This document shows positions 15,727 through 24,388 of a DNA stretch of 64,000 nt, in pieces (the stretch's first letter is position 1; every line of letters starts with the position of its first letter). A program made the position numbers and the translations under genes. Where the stretch lies: NCBI RefSeq assembly GCF_028023555.1, contig NZ_JAQIOY010000007.1:105206-169205 (forward strand), written 5' to 3'. A model generated the notes under the pieces. That model was not told where the DNA came from. It did not search any database and saw only the letters and a program-made list of their open reading frames with translations. Origin of the DNA: Thalassococcus_A lentus (GTDB lineage: Bacteria > Pseudomonadota > Alphaproteobacteria > Rhodobacterales > Rhodobacteraceae).

Positions 15727-17220
15727 ATGCGTACCGTCAAATTGAGCCCGGAAGACAATGTCGTCACGGCCATTTCCCCGCTGGAAATCGGGATAGATGG
15801 TGCATCGCAGTTGATCCCACGCGGACACAAGATGGCGCTGGAGCCGATTGCCAAAGGGATGCCTGTTCGCAAATATGCGCAGGTGATCGGCTATGCCTCC
15901 GAAGACATCCCGTCAGGCGCACATGTGCATTCCCACAATCTGGAATTTCGTGCCGTTGATGCGTCTTATGAGTTTGCCACCAACTTGCGCCCCGTGACGC
16001 CAGCGCAGCAGGCAGACAGCTTTGCCGGATACCGCCGTCCAAGCGGGCGCGTCGGCACACGCAATCACATCGCCATTCTGACCTCGGTCAACTGTTCAGC
16101 CACCGCGGCGCGGATGATCGCGCAGCATTTCACGCCCGAGCGTCTGGCCGAATATCCAAACGTAGATGGCGTGACTGCCTTTGTGCATGGCACGGGTTGC
16201 GGGATGGCTGGACAAGGCTCTGAAGGGTTCGAAGCGCTCCAACGGGTGATGTGGGGCTATGCCCGCAATCCGAATGTGGGTGGTGTTCTGATGGCCGGTC
16301 TGGGCTGTGAAATGAACCAGATCGATTGGCTGGTCGAAGCCTACGGGCTGACACCCGGCCCCTTGTTTCAAAGCATGAACATTCAGGATGTTGGCGGACT
16401 GCGCAAAACCATCGAACTGGGCATTGCCAAAGTCGAGGCGATGCTGCCGCTGGTCAATCAAGCCAAACGAGAACCCTGCCCGGCCTCTGAATTGATGGTG
16501 GCTCTGCAATGCGGCGGCTCGGACGCGTGGTCTGGTGTCACAGCCAATCCAGCGGTTGGTCATGCCTGCGATTTGCTGGTTGCCCAGGGTGGCACAGGCG
16601 TTCTGGCAGAAACCCCGGAAATATACGGCGCAGAACACCTGTTGACCGCGCGCGCGAAAGATCAGGAAACCGGCGAAAAGCTGGTGAACCTTATCCGCTG
16701 GTGGGAGGACTACACCAAACGCAACAACGGCTCGATGGACAACAACCCGTCGCCGGGCAACAAGAAGGGCGGTCTGACAACCATTCTTGAAAAGTCGCTG
16801 GGCGCTGCGGCCAAAGGCGGCACGACCCCTTTGACAGGGGTCTACAAATACGCCGAGATCGTCACGAAACCCGGTTTCGTCTTTATGGATAGCCCCGGCT
16901 ATGATCCGGCATCTGTCACCGGGCAAATCGCTTCCGGTTGTAACCTTGTCTGCTTTACCACAGGTCGCGGTTCGGCGTTCGGAGCCAAACCAAGCCCATC
17001 CATGAAGGTTGCAACAAACTCGGAAATGTATGCGCGTATGACCGAAGACATGGACATCGACGCAGGCAGAATTCTGACCGGTGATGCCAGTGTCGAAGAC
17101 GTGGGCAAGGAAATCTATCAGATGTGGTTACGCATGGCCTCGGGCGACGCAAGCAAGTCTGAGGCTCAGGGTTTGGGCGACTACGAATTTGTTCCGTGGC
17201 AAATCGGGGCCGTGATGTAA
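15727..17220 (+). CDS. UxaA-family (altronate dehydratase-like) sugar-acid dehydratase
   Basis: 497 aa, full-length UxaA/GarD architecture. The N-terminal SAF domain (residues about 1-90) includes KMALEPIAKGMPVRKYAQVIG. The catalytic region starts with GRVGTRNHIAILTSVNCSATAA. Conserved blocks follow: VDGVTAFVHGTGCGM, GGSDAWSGVTANPAVGHA, and DNNPSPGNKKGGLTTILEKS. Fe2+-dependent dehydration of an aldonate to a 2-keto-3-deoxy acid. The substrate could be D-altronate or another hexonate or 6-deoxyhexonate. ATG 15727 is used rather than the upstream TTG. First gene of a five-gene operon. Confidence 0.88.
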   Translation: MRTVKLSPEDNVVTAISPLEIGIDGASQLIPRGHKMALEPIAKGMPVRKYAQVIGYASEDIPSGAHVHSHNLEFRAVDASYEFATNLRPVTPAQQADSFAGYRRPSGRVGTRNHIAILTSVNCSATAARMIAQHFTPERLAEYPNVDGVTAFVHGTGCGMAGQGSEGFEALQRVMWGYARNPNVGGVLMAGLGCEMNQIDWLVEAYGLTPGPLFQSMNIQDVGGLRKTIELGIAKVEAMLPLVNQAKREPCPASELMVALQCGGSDAWSGVTANPAVGHACDLLVAQGGTGVLAETPEIYGAEHLLTARAKDQETGEKLVNLIRWWEDYTKRNNGSMDNNPSPGNKKGGLTTILEKSLGAAAKGGTTPLTGVYKYAEIVTKPGFVFMDSPGYDPASVTGQIASGCNLVCFTTGRGSAFGAKPSPSMKVATNSEMYARMTEDMDIDAGRILTGDASVEDVGKEIYQMWLRMASGDASKSEAQGLGDYEFVPWQIGAVM

Positions 17221-17266
17221 TGCCTCGCTGCAAAGCAACCCAAAACCAGCGCGTTGGGTCGATTTC

Positions 17267-18331
17267 ATGACGTCACCCATGCCTTTTGCCGTGATCGGCG
17301 CCGGGTCGATCGGCATGCGCCACATTGAGGTCGCGCAGGCCAGCGACTGCGCCGATCTGGTGGCTGTGGTAGAACAGCACGAACCGACGCGCGCGCACCT
17401 GATGGCGCAGGGCCTGCCGATGGTCGCTTCAATAGATGAGCTGCCTGCCGAAACCCGCGCCGCCGTGATCGCCACGCCCACGCCGGACCACTGCAACAGC
17501 GCGCTCGCCTGTATGACCAAAGGGATCGTGGTTTTGCTGGAAAAACCGATCAGCGCCACGCTCGACGAAAGCTATATTCTGCTGGCAGAATCCGCGCGTT
17601 CCGGCCTGCCATTGCTGGTCGGCCATCATCGCCGGTGCCACCCCTTTTCAATTGCCGCACGTGATGCATTGACCCAGATTGGTGACATTGTTGGCGTTCA
17701 GGGCCTTTGGTCTTTGCGCAAACACAACAGCTATTACGAAGCGGAATGGCGTCGAAAACCGGGTGCGGGCCCACTCATGACCAACCTCAGCCATGAGATT
17801 GATCTGATGCGGTTTTTGCTGGGCGAATTGACCGAAGTCTCTGCGCTTTTGTCGTCGGCCCGTCGCGGATTTGAAATCGAAGACACCGCTGCGCTTGCCT
17901 TCCGTTTCGAAAACGGGGCGCTTGGTTCTTTCCTGATTTCCGATGCCGGCGCCTCTCCTTGGTCGTTCGAAGCAGCCAGTCACGAGAACCCCGCCATTGC
18001 CGGATCATCCGAAGACTACCTGCGGATCACCGGCACGGAAGGCGCTATCGCTTTTCCCTCGTTGACGTTCTGGGGGCGGTCGGATGAGGGCGAAATCGAA
18101 TGGTCCAAACCCCTGCGCCGAAATCCGGGGCCGCGCTTTGAGCCAATCGACCCCCTGCTTGCGCAGCTCGAACGCTTTGCAGGCGTTGTGGACGGGGCGC
18201 AGGATGATGTTTTGTGCAGCGGTCTTGATGGTCTCAAGGCATTGGAAATGACACTCGCAACGGCCTTGTCCGGCAGAACGGGAATGCCGGTCCGGGCAGG
18301 CGCTGTGCCCGGCGATTTCCGCGGCGTCTAA
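17267..18331 (+). CDS. Gfo/Idh/MocA family oxidoreductase
   Basis: 354 aa. N-terminal Rossmann fold with VIGAGSIGMRHI (residues 6-17). The EKP motif (LLEKPISAT, about residues 89-97) and VGHHRRCHP are canonical; the C-terminal alpha/beta domain is conserved. NAD(P)-dependent sugar or sugar-acid dehydrogenase of unknown specificity. Lies 46 bp after the UxaA-type gene and 16 bp before the next dehydrogenase, so likely oxidises the sugar or an epimer feeding the dehydratase. Confidence 0.88.
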   Translation: MTSPMPFAVIGAGSIGMRHIEVAQASDCADLVAVVEQHEPTRAHLMAQGLPMVASIDELPAETRAAVIATPTPDHCNSALACMTKGIVVLLEKPISATLDESYILLAESARSGLPLLVGHHRRCHPFSIAARDALTQIGDIVGVQGLWSLRKHNSYYEAEWRRKPGAGPLMTNLSHEIDLMRFLLGELTEVSALLSSARRGFEIEDTAALAFRFENGALGSFLISDAGASPWSFEAASHENPAIAGSSEDYLRITGTEGAIAFPSLTFWGRSDEGEIEWSKPLRRNPGPRFEPIDPLLAQLERFAGVVDGAQDDVLCSGLDGLKALEMTLATALSGRTGMPVRAGAVPGDFRGV

Positions 18332-18347
18332 AAGAAGGAGAAACAGA

Positions 18348-19241
18348 GTGAGCAAACCTAAAATTGGATTTATCGGTCTTGGTCTTATGGGCCGTGCGAT
18401 GGTCAGTTGCTTGCAGGATGCCGAATACACTTTGGTCGTGCTCGGGAACCGCGACCGCACTGGTGTCGAAGAGGCGTTGACCCGAGGCGCCACTGAGGCC
18501 GCCACCGCCCGTGAACTTACCGAAGCGAGCGATATCGTTTTGATTTGCGTGGGCAACTCCGATCAGGTTGAAAGCCGCGTCTACGCCGAGGATGGCATTT
18601 TGGCAGGCGCCAAACCGGGACAGGTGGTCATCGACTTTGGTACCTCCCTGCCCGCATCCACGCTGAAAATCGGTGCGGATCTTGCCGCGAAATCCGCCCA
18701 CTATCTTGACGCTCCGCTGGGCCGGACGCCCGCGCACGCCAAGGACGGCCTGTTGAACATCATGTGTGCCGGGGACGAAACCGCCTTTGCCGAGGCCAAA
18801 CCGGTTCTCGATGTGCTGTCGGAAAACGTCTTTCACCTCGGCAAGCTGGGAAGCGGTCATACCGTGAAGCTGCTGAACAACTATTTTGGCATGACGGCCG
18901 CTATGGCGATGGCCGAAGTCTTTGCTGTCGCCGACGCCGCTGGTGTCAACCGGACAGACGTTTTCAACATCATGGCCGCTGGACCAAATTATTCACCCAT
19001 GATGGGTTTCATGCACAACTACACGCAATCCGGCCAGATTGATCTGGCCTTTTCAGTTGAAAACGCGGCCAAAGACCTTGGCTATTATAGCAAGATGGCG
19101 TCAGATCTGGGTCTGCACAGTCGAATGTCAGGCTGCGCCGAAAACACGCTATGCGAAGCCCGCGACGGCGGCGAAGGCGGGTTGATGATCCCCGAAATGA
19201 TCGACTGGATGACCCGGAATATCGGAAAGGAAAAAACATGA
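18348..19241 (+). CDS. Beta-hydroxyacid dehydrogenase (3-HIBADH/GHMP-type NAD-binding)
   Basis: 297 aa from GTG 18348 (AAGAAGGAGAAACAGA upstream). Rossmann GFIGLGLMGRAM, the DAPLGRTPAHAKDG substrate loop in place of DAPVSGG, and catalytic Lys in HTVKLLNNY. It is clearly paralogous to the minus-strand gene at 25290-26213, sharing the NRxRT, GILAG and DAPLGRTP blocks and the SxENAxKD pattern. Substrate probably a 3-hydroxy sugar acid. Its stop overlaps the start of the next SDR by 4 nt. Confidence 0.85.
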   Translation: MSKPKIGFIGLGLMGRAMVSCLQDAEYTLVVLGNRDRTGVEEALTRGATEAATARELTEASDIVLICVGNSDQVESRVYAEDGILAGAKPGQVVIDFGTSLPASTLKIGADLAAKSAHYLDAPLGRTPAHAKDGLLNIMCAGDETAFAEAKPVLDVLSENVFHLGKLGSGHTVKLLNNYFGMTAAMAMAEVFAVADAAGVNRTDVFNIMAAGPNYSPMMGFMHNYTQSGQIDLAFSVENAAKDLGYYSKMASDLGLHSRMSGCAENTLCEARDGGEGGLMIPEMIDWMTRNIGKEKT

Positions 19242-19966
19242 ACCTGCCATTGTCCGGAAAACGAGCCTTTGTGACGGCCGCCGGTCAGGGGATCGGACGA
19301 TCCTCAGCCGAAGCGCTCGAACAAGCGGGCGCGCACGTAATTGCAACGGACCTGCGGGCCGATTTGCTGGATGGGATCAAGGTATCCGAAGCCTTTGCGC
19401 TCGATGTGCTGGACAAAAAGGCTCTGCAGGACGCTATCCAGCAAGCCGGCCCTGACATCCTCGTCAATTGCGCAGGTGTTGTTCACGCCGGAACAATTGA
19501 ACAGGCAAGCGACGAAGAGTTTGATTTCGCCATAAACCTGAATGTGAGGGCGCAGTTCAACGCTATTCAGGCCGCGTTGCCCGGCATGCGCGCCCGAGGC
19601 GGTGGAGCGATCGTGAACATCGCATCCGTAGCCTCGACCGTCATGGGCGTTCCAAACCGATTTTTGTATTCCACATCCAAAGCCGCAGTCATTGGTTTGA
19701 CCAAATCGGTCGCCCGCGACTACGTCACCGAGGGCATCACCTGCAATTGCATTGCGCCGGGAACCGTGGACAGCCCATCCCTGCACGAACGCCTGCAGGC
19801 TACAGGCGACTATGAACAGGCAATGCGCGATTTCGTAGCACGCCAGCCCATGGGGCGGATCGGTCGCGCCGATGAAATCGCGGATCTTGTGGTCTATCTC
19901 GCCAGCGCCAAAAGCCAATACATGACCGGCCAATGCGTTGTGATTGATGGGGGCATGTCTCTTTGA
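19238..19966 (+). CDS. SDR, 2-keto-3-deoxy-L-fuconate 4-dehydrogenase-like (BDH2/DHRS6 type)
   Basis: 242 aa from ATG 19238 (ATGA overlap with the previous stop). It resembles the DHRS6/KDF-dehydrogenase group: TAAGQGIG cofactor site, NCAGVVHAGTI, IASVASTVMGVPNRFLYSTS around catalytic Tyr and Lys, CNCIAPGTVDSPSLHERLQA and VIDGGMSL. In L-fucose and L-rhamnose non-phosphorylative pathways such SDRs oxidise C4 of the 2-keto-3-deoxy acid. The 2,4-diketo product is then cut by an FAH hydrolase, and one is encoded at 5520-6365. Specificity is inferred. Confidence 0.82.
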   Translation: MNLPLSGKRAFVTAAGQGIGRSSAEALEQAGAHVIATDLRADLLDGIKVSEAFALDVLDKKALQDAIQQAGPDILVNCAGVVHAGTIEQASDEEFDFAINLNVRAQFNAIQAALPGMRARGGGAIVNIASVASTVMGVPNRFLYSTSKAAVIGLTKSVARDYVTEGITCNCIAPGTVDSPSLHERLQATGDYEQAMRDFVARQPMGRIGRADEIADLVVYLASAKSQYMTGQCVVIDGGMSL

Positions 19967-19987
19967 CCTGCTCAGGCAGGGCATGAC

Positions 19988-20893
19988 ATGCTGACCGGCG
20001 TGCAACCGCGCGAAGAGCGGACCGGCTACGGCGTCGCTCTGATGGCTGTCGCCGTCATTCTGTTCACTTGCATTGATACAGCCGCCAAGTGGTTGATCCT
20101 TGCCGGGTTGCCCGCGCTTCAGGTGGTCTTTGTCAGATACGCCGGGCACCTGATCTTCGCTCTGGCATTCTACATCCCACGCGAAGGCCGCGAAGTGTTC
20201 AAATCACGGCGCCCTTTCATGCAGGTTCTGAGGTCCTGCTGTTTGCTGGGCAGCACCACGCTGAACTTTCTTGCGCTCAGTGCGCTGCCAATTACCGTAA
20301 CCACCACAATCTTTTTTGCGATGCCCATTGTTGTAACGCTGCTGGCGATCCCGATGCTGGGTGAACGGGTCGGAATACGGCGCATCGCGGCGGTTTGCAC
20401 CGGCTTTATCGGTGTGTTGGTCGTTGTTCAGCCATGGAGCACAGTCTGGCATCCGGCGATGATCTATTCTCTCAGCGCCCTGATGCTGGCCTCGATGTAT
20501 TTCCTGTTCACACGCATGCTTGCCGGACAGGAAAGCAACGCAACACAGCAGGTCTGGTCCGCCGGACTGGCGACCTTGGCACTTGTTCCTATCGCTCTGA
20601 CAGAATGGGTCTGGCCGCAGTCTCCGCTGGGTTGGTTTGTCTTTGCCGCCGTCGGCTTTTTCGGATTTTCAGGGCACGAATGCGCAACTACGGCGCACCG
20701 GCTGGCCGATGCGTCCATTCTGTCGCCCATGATCTACACGCAGATTCTATGGGCTGCCGTCGCTGGGATCGTCGTCTTTTCGACCTGGCCAACGATCTAC
20801 ACATTGGGCGGTGGTCTGATCATCATCGCCGCGGGTCTCTACATTTGGCAGCGCGAAAAGGCTCTGCTACGCGCCGGAACCGACGCCAGCTGA
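19988..20893 (+). CDS. EamA/DMT family transporter
   Basis: 301 aa, about ten hydrophobic segments in two EamA halves. N-half: LMAVAVILFTCIDTAAKWLI and FVRYAGHLIFALAF, with GFIGVLVVVQP closing it. C-half: SLSALMLASMYFLF to GGGLIIIAAGLYIW. Inner-membrane drug/metabolite transporter family; substrate unknown. Last gene of the UxaA-type operon, 21 bp after the SDR. It may export a pathway product or import a related solute. Confidence 0.87.
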   Translation: MLTGVQPREERTGYGVALMAVAVILFTCIDTAAKWLILAGLPALQVVFVRYAGHLIFALAFYIPREGREVFKSRRPFMQVLRSCCLLGSTTLNFLALSALPITVTTTIFFAMPIVVTLLAIPMLGERVGIRRIAAVCTGFIGVLVVVQPWSTVWHPAMIYSLSALMLASMYFLFTRMLAGQESNATQQVWSAGLATLALVPIALTEWVWPQSPLGWFVFAAVGFFGFSGHECATTAHRLADASILSPMIYTQILWAAVAGIVVFSTWPTIYTLGGGLIIIAAGLYIWQREKALLRAGTDAS

Positions 20894-20911
20894 CACCCGC
20901 CTAATCCCGGA

Positions 20912-21649
20912 TCAGCCCCGGCCGATGTAGGGCATTGCGCTTGCCATCACCGTCATGAACTGAACGTTGGCCTCCAACGGCAGGCTCGCCATATGCAGAA
21001 CCGAGCTGGCCACATTGGCCACATCCATCACCGGCTCGACCGCAATGGATCCATCCGCCTGTGGAACACCTTTGGTCATCTTCGCGGCCATTTCTGTCAG
21101 GGCATTGCCGATATCAATCTGACCGCAGGCGATGTTGTAAGGCCGCCCGTCCAGCGAGATCGAGCGCGTCAGACCTGTGATCGCATGTTTGGAGGCCGTG
21201 TAGGGCGCAGATCCCCAACGCGGAACATAGGCAGAAACGGATCCGTTGTTGATGATCCGCCCGCCTTGCGGATCCTGCTGCTTCATCCGGGCAAACGCCG
21301 CCCGCGCGCAGATGAATGATCCGGTCAGGTTTATGTCGATACACCGGCGCCAGTCATCGACGCTGACTTCGTCAATTGTTGCGCCCAGCGCGGAAACACC
21401 CGCATTGTTGAACAGACAATCGATCCGCCCCCACTCCGAAAGAGCCATGTCAAAAGCTGCATCCACCGATGCCTCATCCGAAACATCGCATGGCATCGCA
21501 AGGACAGCATCGTTTGCCTCAGCCATGGCCTGCAAAGGCTCGGGGCTGCGGCCCATCACGCCGACGCGCCAGCCTGCATCCAAAAAGACTTCGGCACAGG
21601 CTTTGCCGATCCCACGCCCACCACCGGTGATAATGATAGTTTGGCTCAT
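20912..21649 (-). CDS. SDR family oxidoreductase
   Basis: 245 aa. Cofactor site TGGGRGIGKA, NNAGVSALG, catalytic Ser in NNGSVSAY and YTASK. The C-terminal part carries GRPYNIACGQIDIGNALTEMA in place of the usual PG motif region, and ends VMASAMPYIGRG without the common DGG tail. Third gene of the XylD-like dehydratase operon on the minus strand. Probably a sugar dehydrogenase making the aldonolactone or aldonate for the dehydratase (inference). Confidence 0.85.
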   Translation of the reverse strand: MSQTIIITGGGRGIGKACAEVFLDAGWRVGVMGRSPEPLQAMAEANDAVLAMPCDVSDEASVDAAFDMALSEWGRIDCLFNNAGVSALGATIDEVSVDDWRRCIDINLTGSFICARAAFARMKQQDPQGGRIINNGSVSAYVPRWGSAPYTASKHAITGLTRSISLDGRPYNIACGQIDIGNALTEMAAKMTKGVPQADGSIAVEPVMDVANVASSVLHMASLPLEANVQFMTVMASAMPYIGRG

Positions 21650-21673
21650 CTCGACCCTCCCACTATTGAGTGT

Positions 21674-21922
21674 TCACGCATTCAGGTATCCGACCAGCAG
21701 CGAAATGAACGCGCCGACATGCACCACCATGATCGCCCGATCTTTCCACATCACGCCCACGGCAAACCACAGGAATATTCCCACGAAGAACGCGTAGACG
21801 TTCCAAGGAACCATGTTCAGCCCGGTCATTCCGTAGCCAACCAACTGAATTGCCGTTGCTATCCATTTGACAATATCCACGGTGGCCATGCCGCCAGACT
21901 GCGGCTCGGTAACGTCTTGCAT
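21674..21922 (-). CDS. Small multi-pass membrane protein, unknown function
   Basis: 82 aa. After a polar N-terminus (MQDVTEPQSGGMATVD) there are three hydrophobic segments (about residues 16-36, 40-60 and 64-81), with a charged MWKDR turn between the second and third. It sits between the dehydratase and the SDR with short gaps (49 and 24 bp), which supports a real co-transcribed gene. I do not recognise a characterised family. It could be a transporter accessory or an electron-transfer partner, but nothing in the sequence proves this. Confidence 0.75.
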   Translation of the reverse strand: MQDVTEPQSGGMATVDIVKWIATAIQLVGYGMTGLNMVPWNVYAFFVGIFLWFAVGVMWKDRAIMVVHVGAFISLLVGYLNA

Positions 21923-21971
21923 CTTTGGTCCCTACTCTGCCCTCTGCGCCTGTGTCAGCGACCAAGCTTCA

Positions 21972-23753
21972 TCAATGGTTGTCGCGCGGCAAAGTGTGAC
22001 GGATTTTCTGATAGGCTGTCGCCAGTTCCAGACAGCCCCCTTCTGCCAGTTGCCCGACATGGGTACGATAAATCTCCTGCCAGGGTGTCTGGCTGACGAT
22101 ATCCGGCGCTTCCCATGCATCGACCCTGGCTTGCCATTCCTCTTCAGGCACCAGTGCGTTCATTGTGCTGTCATTGAGGTTCAGGCGAACCGTATCTCCG
22201 GTTTGCAGATAGGCCAGCCCACCACCAACCAGCGCTTCGGGTGACGCATTCAGAATCGAAGGGCTTTCCGAGGTGCCGGATTGACGGCCATCGCCGACCG
22301 TGGGCAAGTGGTTGATCCCCTGTTTGATCAACGCATCTGGCGGCTGCATGTTCACCACCTCAGCCGAACCCGGATAGCCGACACAGCCCACGTTCCGAAT
22401 GAACAGAATGCAGTTTTCATCGATTTCCAAAGCAGGATCGTTCAGCCGATCATGATAATCCTCGGGGCCTTCAAAGACGATGGCGCGCGCTTCGTGGACA
22501 CCTTCGTTTCCGGCCTTGGACAGGAAACGCTGCCGGAAGTCGTCTGAAATCACCGATGTTTTCATCAGAGCCGAGTCGAACAGGTTCCCGGACAGCACCT
22601 TGAAGCCAGCATTCTGGCGCATGGGCGCATCATAGGTCGTGATGACATCTGTGTCCTGGCTTTCCCAACCGGATAGATTGTCGCCCATGGTTTTGCCGGT
22701 CGCGGTCATCGCGTCATCGTGGATACGGCCTGCCTTGCGCAACTCGCCCATCACAGCAGGCACGCCGCCCGCGCGGAAGAAGGATTCACCAAGGTATTCG
22801 CCTGCGGGCTGCATGTTCACCATCAAAGGCACGTCAAAGCCGTGCTTTTCCCAATCGGTTACGTGCAGATCGACGCCAATATGGCGCGCGACAGCCTGCA
22901 AATGCGGCGGCGCATTCGTTGACCCGCCAATGGCGGCATTCACCACAATCGCATTTTCGAACGCGGCGCGTGTCATGATGTCAGAAGGTTTGAGATCGTC
23001 ATAGACCATGCCAACGATGCGTTTGCCCGTCTCATAGGCCATCGCCATACGTTCCCTGAACGGCGCCGGAATGGCCGAATTGCCCGTCAGCGACATCCCA
23101 AGGGCTTCGGCCATGGCATTCATGGTGCTGGCTGTACCCATGGTGTTGCAATGGCCCAATGAAGGCGCCGAAGAACAAACCCGGCTCATAAATTCATCGT
23201 AGTCAATTTCGCCCGCAGCCAGCAGACGGCGGCTTTCCCAGACGATCGCACCGGATCCCGCGCGTTTGCCTTTCCACCAACCGTCCAGCATCGGGCCGCC
23301 GTTCAGCGCAATTGCTGGCAAATCGACAGTCGCCGCACCCATCAGCATGGCGGGCGTGGTCTTGTCACAGCCTGTGGTCAACACGACCCCGTCGATGGGA
23401 TAGCCGTGCAACACTTCGACCAGTGAAAGATACTGAAGATTGCGGTCCAGCGCGGCGGTTGGCCGTTTGCCGGTTTCCTGAATCGGGTGAACCGGAAATT
23501 CCATCGGAATGCCGCCAGCCTCGCGGATACCTGCCTTGATCCGGTCCATAAGAAAGACATGGATCTTGTTGCAGGGCGCCAGATCGGAACCGGTCTGTGC
23601 AATCCCGATCACCGGTTTTTCGCTTTGCAGTTCCTCGCGGGTGAATTCCTGATTCTGGTAACGCTCCAGATACAGTGCGGTCATGCCCGGGTTATTGGGG
23701 TTGTCAAACCACTCCTGAGAGCGGAACCGCTTGTTGGCGCGGGTGTCCGACAT
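21972..23753 (-). CDS. IlvD/Edd dehydratase, D-xylonate/L-arabinonate dehydratase-like (XylD type)
   Basis: 593 aa. ATG 23753 (MSDTRANKRFRSQEWF); an upstream in-frame start at 23801 is unlikely. Fe-S/Mg sites of the family: TGSDLAPCN, TTGCDKTTPAMLM and GHCNTMGTASTMNA. The conserved end DGRQSGTSESPSILNASPEA is also present. RFRSQEWFDNP...TALYLERY at the N-terminus and the PRDNH C-terminus match the Caulobacter XylD-type subgroup. Dehydrates an aldonate (pentonate likely) to the 2-keto-3-deoxy acid. Pairs logically with the XylX-like gene at 27772. Site 4 lies 73 bp upstream. Confidence 0.9.
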   Translation of the reverse strand: MSDTRANKRFRSQEWFDNPNNPGMTALYLERYQNQEFTREELQSEKPVIGIAQTGSDLAPCNKIHVFLMDRIKAGIREAGGIPMEFPVHPIQETGKRPTAALDRNLQYLSLVEVLHGYPIDGVVLTTGCDKTTPAMLMGAATVDLPAIALNGGPMLDGWWKGKRAGSGAIVWESRRLLAAGEIDYDEFMSRVCSSAPSLGHCNTMGTASTMNAMAEALGMSLTGNSAIPAPFRERMAMAYETGKRIVGMVYDDLKPSDIMTRAAFENAIVVNAAIGGSTNAPPHLQAVARHIGVDLHVTDWEKHGFDVPLMVNMQPAGEYLGESFFRAGGVPAVMGELRKAGRIHDDAMTATGKTMGDNLSGWESQDTDVITTYDAPMRQNAGFKVLSGNLFDSALMKTSVISDDFRQRFLSKAGNEGVHEARAIVFEGPEDYHDRLNDPALEIDENCILFIRNVGCVGYPGSAEVVNMQPPDALIKQGINHLPTVGDGRQSGTSESPSILNASPEALVGGGLAYLQTGDTVRLNLNDSTMNALVPEEEWQARVDAWEAPDIVSQTPWQEIYRTHVGQLAEGGCLELATAYQKIRHTLPRDNH

Positions 23754-23824
23754 GGAAGCTCCTTTTGAATTGGCAGGCCCAGAACCGACTTTTCGGTGCA
23801 CGGGTCATGGCATACAATTTCAAG

Positions 23825-23836
23825 TTGGTATACCAA
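23825..23836. promoter_or_regulatory. Operator palindrome, site 4 (TTGGTATACCAA)
   Basis: Perfect 12-bp palindrome between the XylD-like gene (start 23753, minus) and the small secreted protein gene (start 23886, plus). It could control both directions. Confidence 0.78.
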
Positions 23837-23885
23837 ATGCAAGGGGCAAGACCAGCCCAATGGATGCTTCAGGAAAGGGCGCCGC

Positions 23886-24386
23886 ATGACCACGACGATC
23901 ACCAAGATGGCAGGGATAGGCTTGGTTGCGATGGCGCTGAGTACGCCAGCGACGCCATCAAAAGCCGAAGTCGATCTGGCCGTGGCAGATACCTGCCTCG
24001 CGCAGAAACTGGAACTGGGCCAAAACCCCGCGCAATGCGTGAACGATGCGCATTTCGCCTGCTCTCAGGAAACACCCGAGCGTCACAACGTGGCGAGCCT
24101 GTGTTTCGTCGAGGCACAAAACGCATGGGATCAGGGCATTGCCGCACAGATGGCCGCGCTTCGCGACGAAACGGACGAAGAGACCGTCGCGCTGGCGGCG
24201 ATTGAGCTGAAATACGATCTGTTGATCGCGCGGGCGCAATGTGACCGGCTCAAGGAACTTCGCATGGTGTCTGGTGACGAAAACCCCGAGGTGATGCAGC
24301 GCCAGTCAGCGCAATGCTTTGCTACAGCTTCGGGCCTTGCCTATGTGCGGCTCCAAATTCGCTCAGCCGGCATCGCCAACCAGTAG
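23886..24386 (+). CDS. Small secreted cysteine-containing protein, unknown function
   Basis: 166 aa from ATG 23886. Signal peptide (TKMAGIGLVAMALSTPATPSKA, cut near SKA). The mature part is helical and acidic with several cysteines (DTCLAQ, AQCVN, FACSQ, SLCFVE, AQCDR, AQCFA), a spacing that recalls the LprI/DUF1311-type periplasmic fold; this resemblance is weak. It shares site 4 with the dehydratase operon, so it may be co-regulated with it. Ends 2 bp from the convergent PhyH gene. Confidence 0.7.
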   Translation: MTTTITKMAGIGLVAMALSTPATPSKAEVDLAVADTCLAQKLELGQNPAQCVNDAHFACSQETPERHNVASLCFVEAQNAWDQGIAAQMAALRDETDEETVALAAIELKYDLLIARAQCDRLKELRMVSGDENPEVMQRQSAQCFATASGLAYVRLQIRSAGIANQ

Positions 24387-24388
24387 TT

